Origin: Stenotrophomonas geniculata ATCC 19374 = JCM 13324
GTDB lineage: Bacteria; Pseudomonadota; Gammaproteobacteria; Xanthomonadales; Xanthomonadaceae
Length of the DNA stretch: 64,000 nt
Assembly (NCBI RefSeq): GCF_001431625.1
Contig: NZ_LLXT01000086.1
Span: 85,172 to 149,171 of the forward strand
Direction of reading: 5' to 3'
Part shown: positions 63,042 to 64,000 of the stretch, in pieces
Position numbering within the stretch: position 1 is the stretch's first letter
How the letters are laid out: the number at the start of each line of letters is the position of its first letter
Notes under the pieces: generated by a model
Seen by the model: the letters and a program-made list of their open reading frames with translations, nothing else
Told to the model about the DNA's origin: nothing
The model's database searches: none
Position numbers and translations under genes: made by a program

Positions 63042-63854
63042 ATGAGCGAACCCTACCTGAGCCGCTGGCGATTGCGGCGTGATGGCGCAGCCATCGAAAC
63101 GCCCCATGCCCAGCTCTGGCCGGTGCTGACCATCGCCGGCGAGCCGGCCATGCTGAAGATCAGCAGCGAAACCGAAGAGCAGAACAGCCATCGCCTGCTG
63201 CGCTGGTGGGAGGGCGATGGCGCCGCCCGCCTGCTGGCCCACGAGGGACCGGCGATCCTGATCGAGCGTGCCGGCGGCGACTCGCTGCGGCAACGCTCGA
63301 TCAAGGGCGACGATGACGCCTGCACCACGATCCTGTGCCAGGTCCTGCAGCGGCTGCACCGGCCACGGAGCGCGCCGCCAGCGGAACTGGTCTGCCTCCG
63401 TAGATGGTTCGCCGACCTGCTGCAGCCAAGGGCTGCGCTGCCGCCACTGCTGGAACAGTGCAGATCACTGGCGGAGGGGTTGCTGCAGGAAGAGCGCGAG
63501 ATCCGGCCGCTGCATGGCGACCTGCACCACGACAACGTGCTCGATTTCGGCACGCGCGGCTGGCTGGCGATCGACCCGAAGCGGTTGCTGGGTGATCGTG
63601 CCTTTGATTACACGACACTGTTCAGCAACCCGGACCTGTGCGGTCCGGGCATCCACGTTGCGACGCAGCCGGAGCGGTTTGCCGCCCGGCTGGAACAAGT
63701 CAGTGCACTGGCGGGCCTGGAGCGCACGCGCCTGCTGCGCTGGATCGCAGCCAGCGCGGGGCTGTCGGCAGTCTGGTTCCGCGATGACGGCGCCCCCGCC
63801 GAGGTCGACGAGGCCGTGGCGCGTATGGCGCTGGAGGCGTTGGCGGAGGGGTGA
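63042..63854 (+). CDS. APH(6)/hydroxyurea-type phosphotransferase
   Basis: 270 residues. The catalytic Brenner motif is IRPLHGDLHHDNVLDFG and the metal-binding Asp is in WLAIDPKRLLGDRAFDYTTL; the kinase lysine is probably in PAMLKISSETEE. The IDPK pattern and length match the APH(6)/StrB-hydroxyurea kinase group (PF04655), to which streptomycin kinases belong. Chromosomal members in Stenotrophomonas are usually weakly or not expressed as resistance genes. It is divergent from clpA and oriented opposite to clpS-clpA. Confidence 0.85.
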   Translation: MSEPYLSRWRLRRDGAAIETPHAQLWPVLTIAGEPAMLKISSETEEQNSHRLLRWWEGDGAARLLAHEGPAILIERAGGDSLRQRSIKGDDDACTTILCQVLQRLHRPRSAPPAELVCLRRWFADLLQPRAALPPLLEQCRSLAEGLLQEEREIRPLHGDLHHDNVLDFGTRGWLAIDPKRLLGDRAFDYTTLFSNPDLCGPGIHVATQPERFAARLEQVSALAGLERTRLLRWIAASAGLSAVWFRDDGAPAEVDEAVARMALEALAEG

Positions 63855-63861
63855 TCCACCT

Positions 63862-63945
63862 GTAGAGCCGAGCCTGCGCTCGGCTGCTGCTGGCAGAGAT
63901 CTGGATGCCTGGGTGAACAGCAGCCGAGCATCGGCTCAGCTCTAC
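63862..63945. repeat. Inverted pair of SMAG-type GTAG palindromes
   Basis: GTAGAGCCGAGCCTGCGCTC (63862-63881) and CAGCCGAGCATCGGCTCAGC TCTAC (to 63945) form an inverted pair between the APH-like gene and clpS. Confidence 0.85.
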
Positions 63946-63958
63946 AGGTCGGGGGCGG

Positions 63959-64000
63959 TCAGGCCTTTTCCATCGTGCACAGCAGCGGGTGCTGGTTCAT
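63959..64000 (-). CDS. clpS: ClpS, C-terminal end (N-adaptor of ClpAP), partial
   Basis: Only the last 13 codons are in the window: MNQHPLLCTMEKA and stop TGA at 63959-63961. E. coli ClpS ends ENEHPLLCTLEKA, so the identity is convincing despite the short stretch. ClpS hands N-degron substrates, including those made by Aat, to ClpA. Confidence 0.85.
   Translation of the reverse strand: MNQHPLLCTMEKA

Overview
The window reads as chromosomal DNA of a high-G+C gammaproteobacterium of the family Xanthomonadaceae, most probably Stenotrophomonas (maltophilia-like). This rests on the gene content, on palindromic GTAG-headed REP elements of the kind called SMAG in S. maltophilia, and on a filamentous prophage with the layout of Stenotrophomonas/Xanthomonas inoviruses. 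No alignment could be run, so family names come from motif and sequence recognition.

Layout. (1) 1-5.05 kb is an accessory region. It holds the start of a mercury-resistance operon (merT, operator, merR) ending in a Tn21-type inverted repeat, followed 42 bp later by a Tn1721-type terminal repeat that cuts into a truncated gene. Next come an unknown two-gene operon with a nuclease-like protein lying between two copies of a palindrome, a lone class III nucleotidyl-cyclase-like gene, an HNH nuclease gene whose start lies under a predicted three-way-junction RNA, and remnants of an older filamentous phage. (2) 5.16-12.37 kb is an apparently complete filamentous prophage (repressor-like, Rep, ssDNA-binding protein, coat, pIII, pVI, Zot, TraX) integrated at a dif-like XerC/D site. 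(3) 12.4-32 kb holds nudI, an AsmA-like protein, tspO, a bacteriophytochrome two-component cluster, and a sigma-E/ChrR locus followed by an eight-gene lipid-modification cluster (desaturase, flavin oxidase, two CFA-type methyltransferases, DUF1365, DUF2878, DUF1295, lipocalin). (4) 32-46 kb holds an acetyltransferase, a LuxR regulator with a BvgS-like hybrid kinase, SapC, an elongation factor G paralogue behind an attenuator-like leader, and a heme/siderophore uptake cluster with a Fur-box-like site. (5) 46-64 kb is conserved core: rarA, lolA, ftsK, trxB, aat, infA, clpA and the end of clpS, with an APH-like kinase gene lying between clpS and clpA.

How the parts may work together. The phage appears to use host XerCD at dif. 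Its leftward repressor-like gene runs across the attachment site, so integration changes its C-terminus and detaches the next gene. The phytochrome, TspO and sigma-E/ChrR genes form a contiguous set suggestive of light and photo-oxidative (singlet oxygen) response in a non-phototroph, with the lipid genes as the likely output. The EF-G paralogue is preceded by an apparently leaderless leader peptide, an intrinsic terminator and a second mini-ORF, which suggests translation-sensing control.
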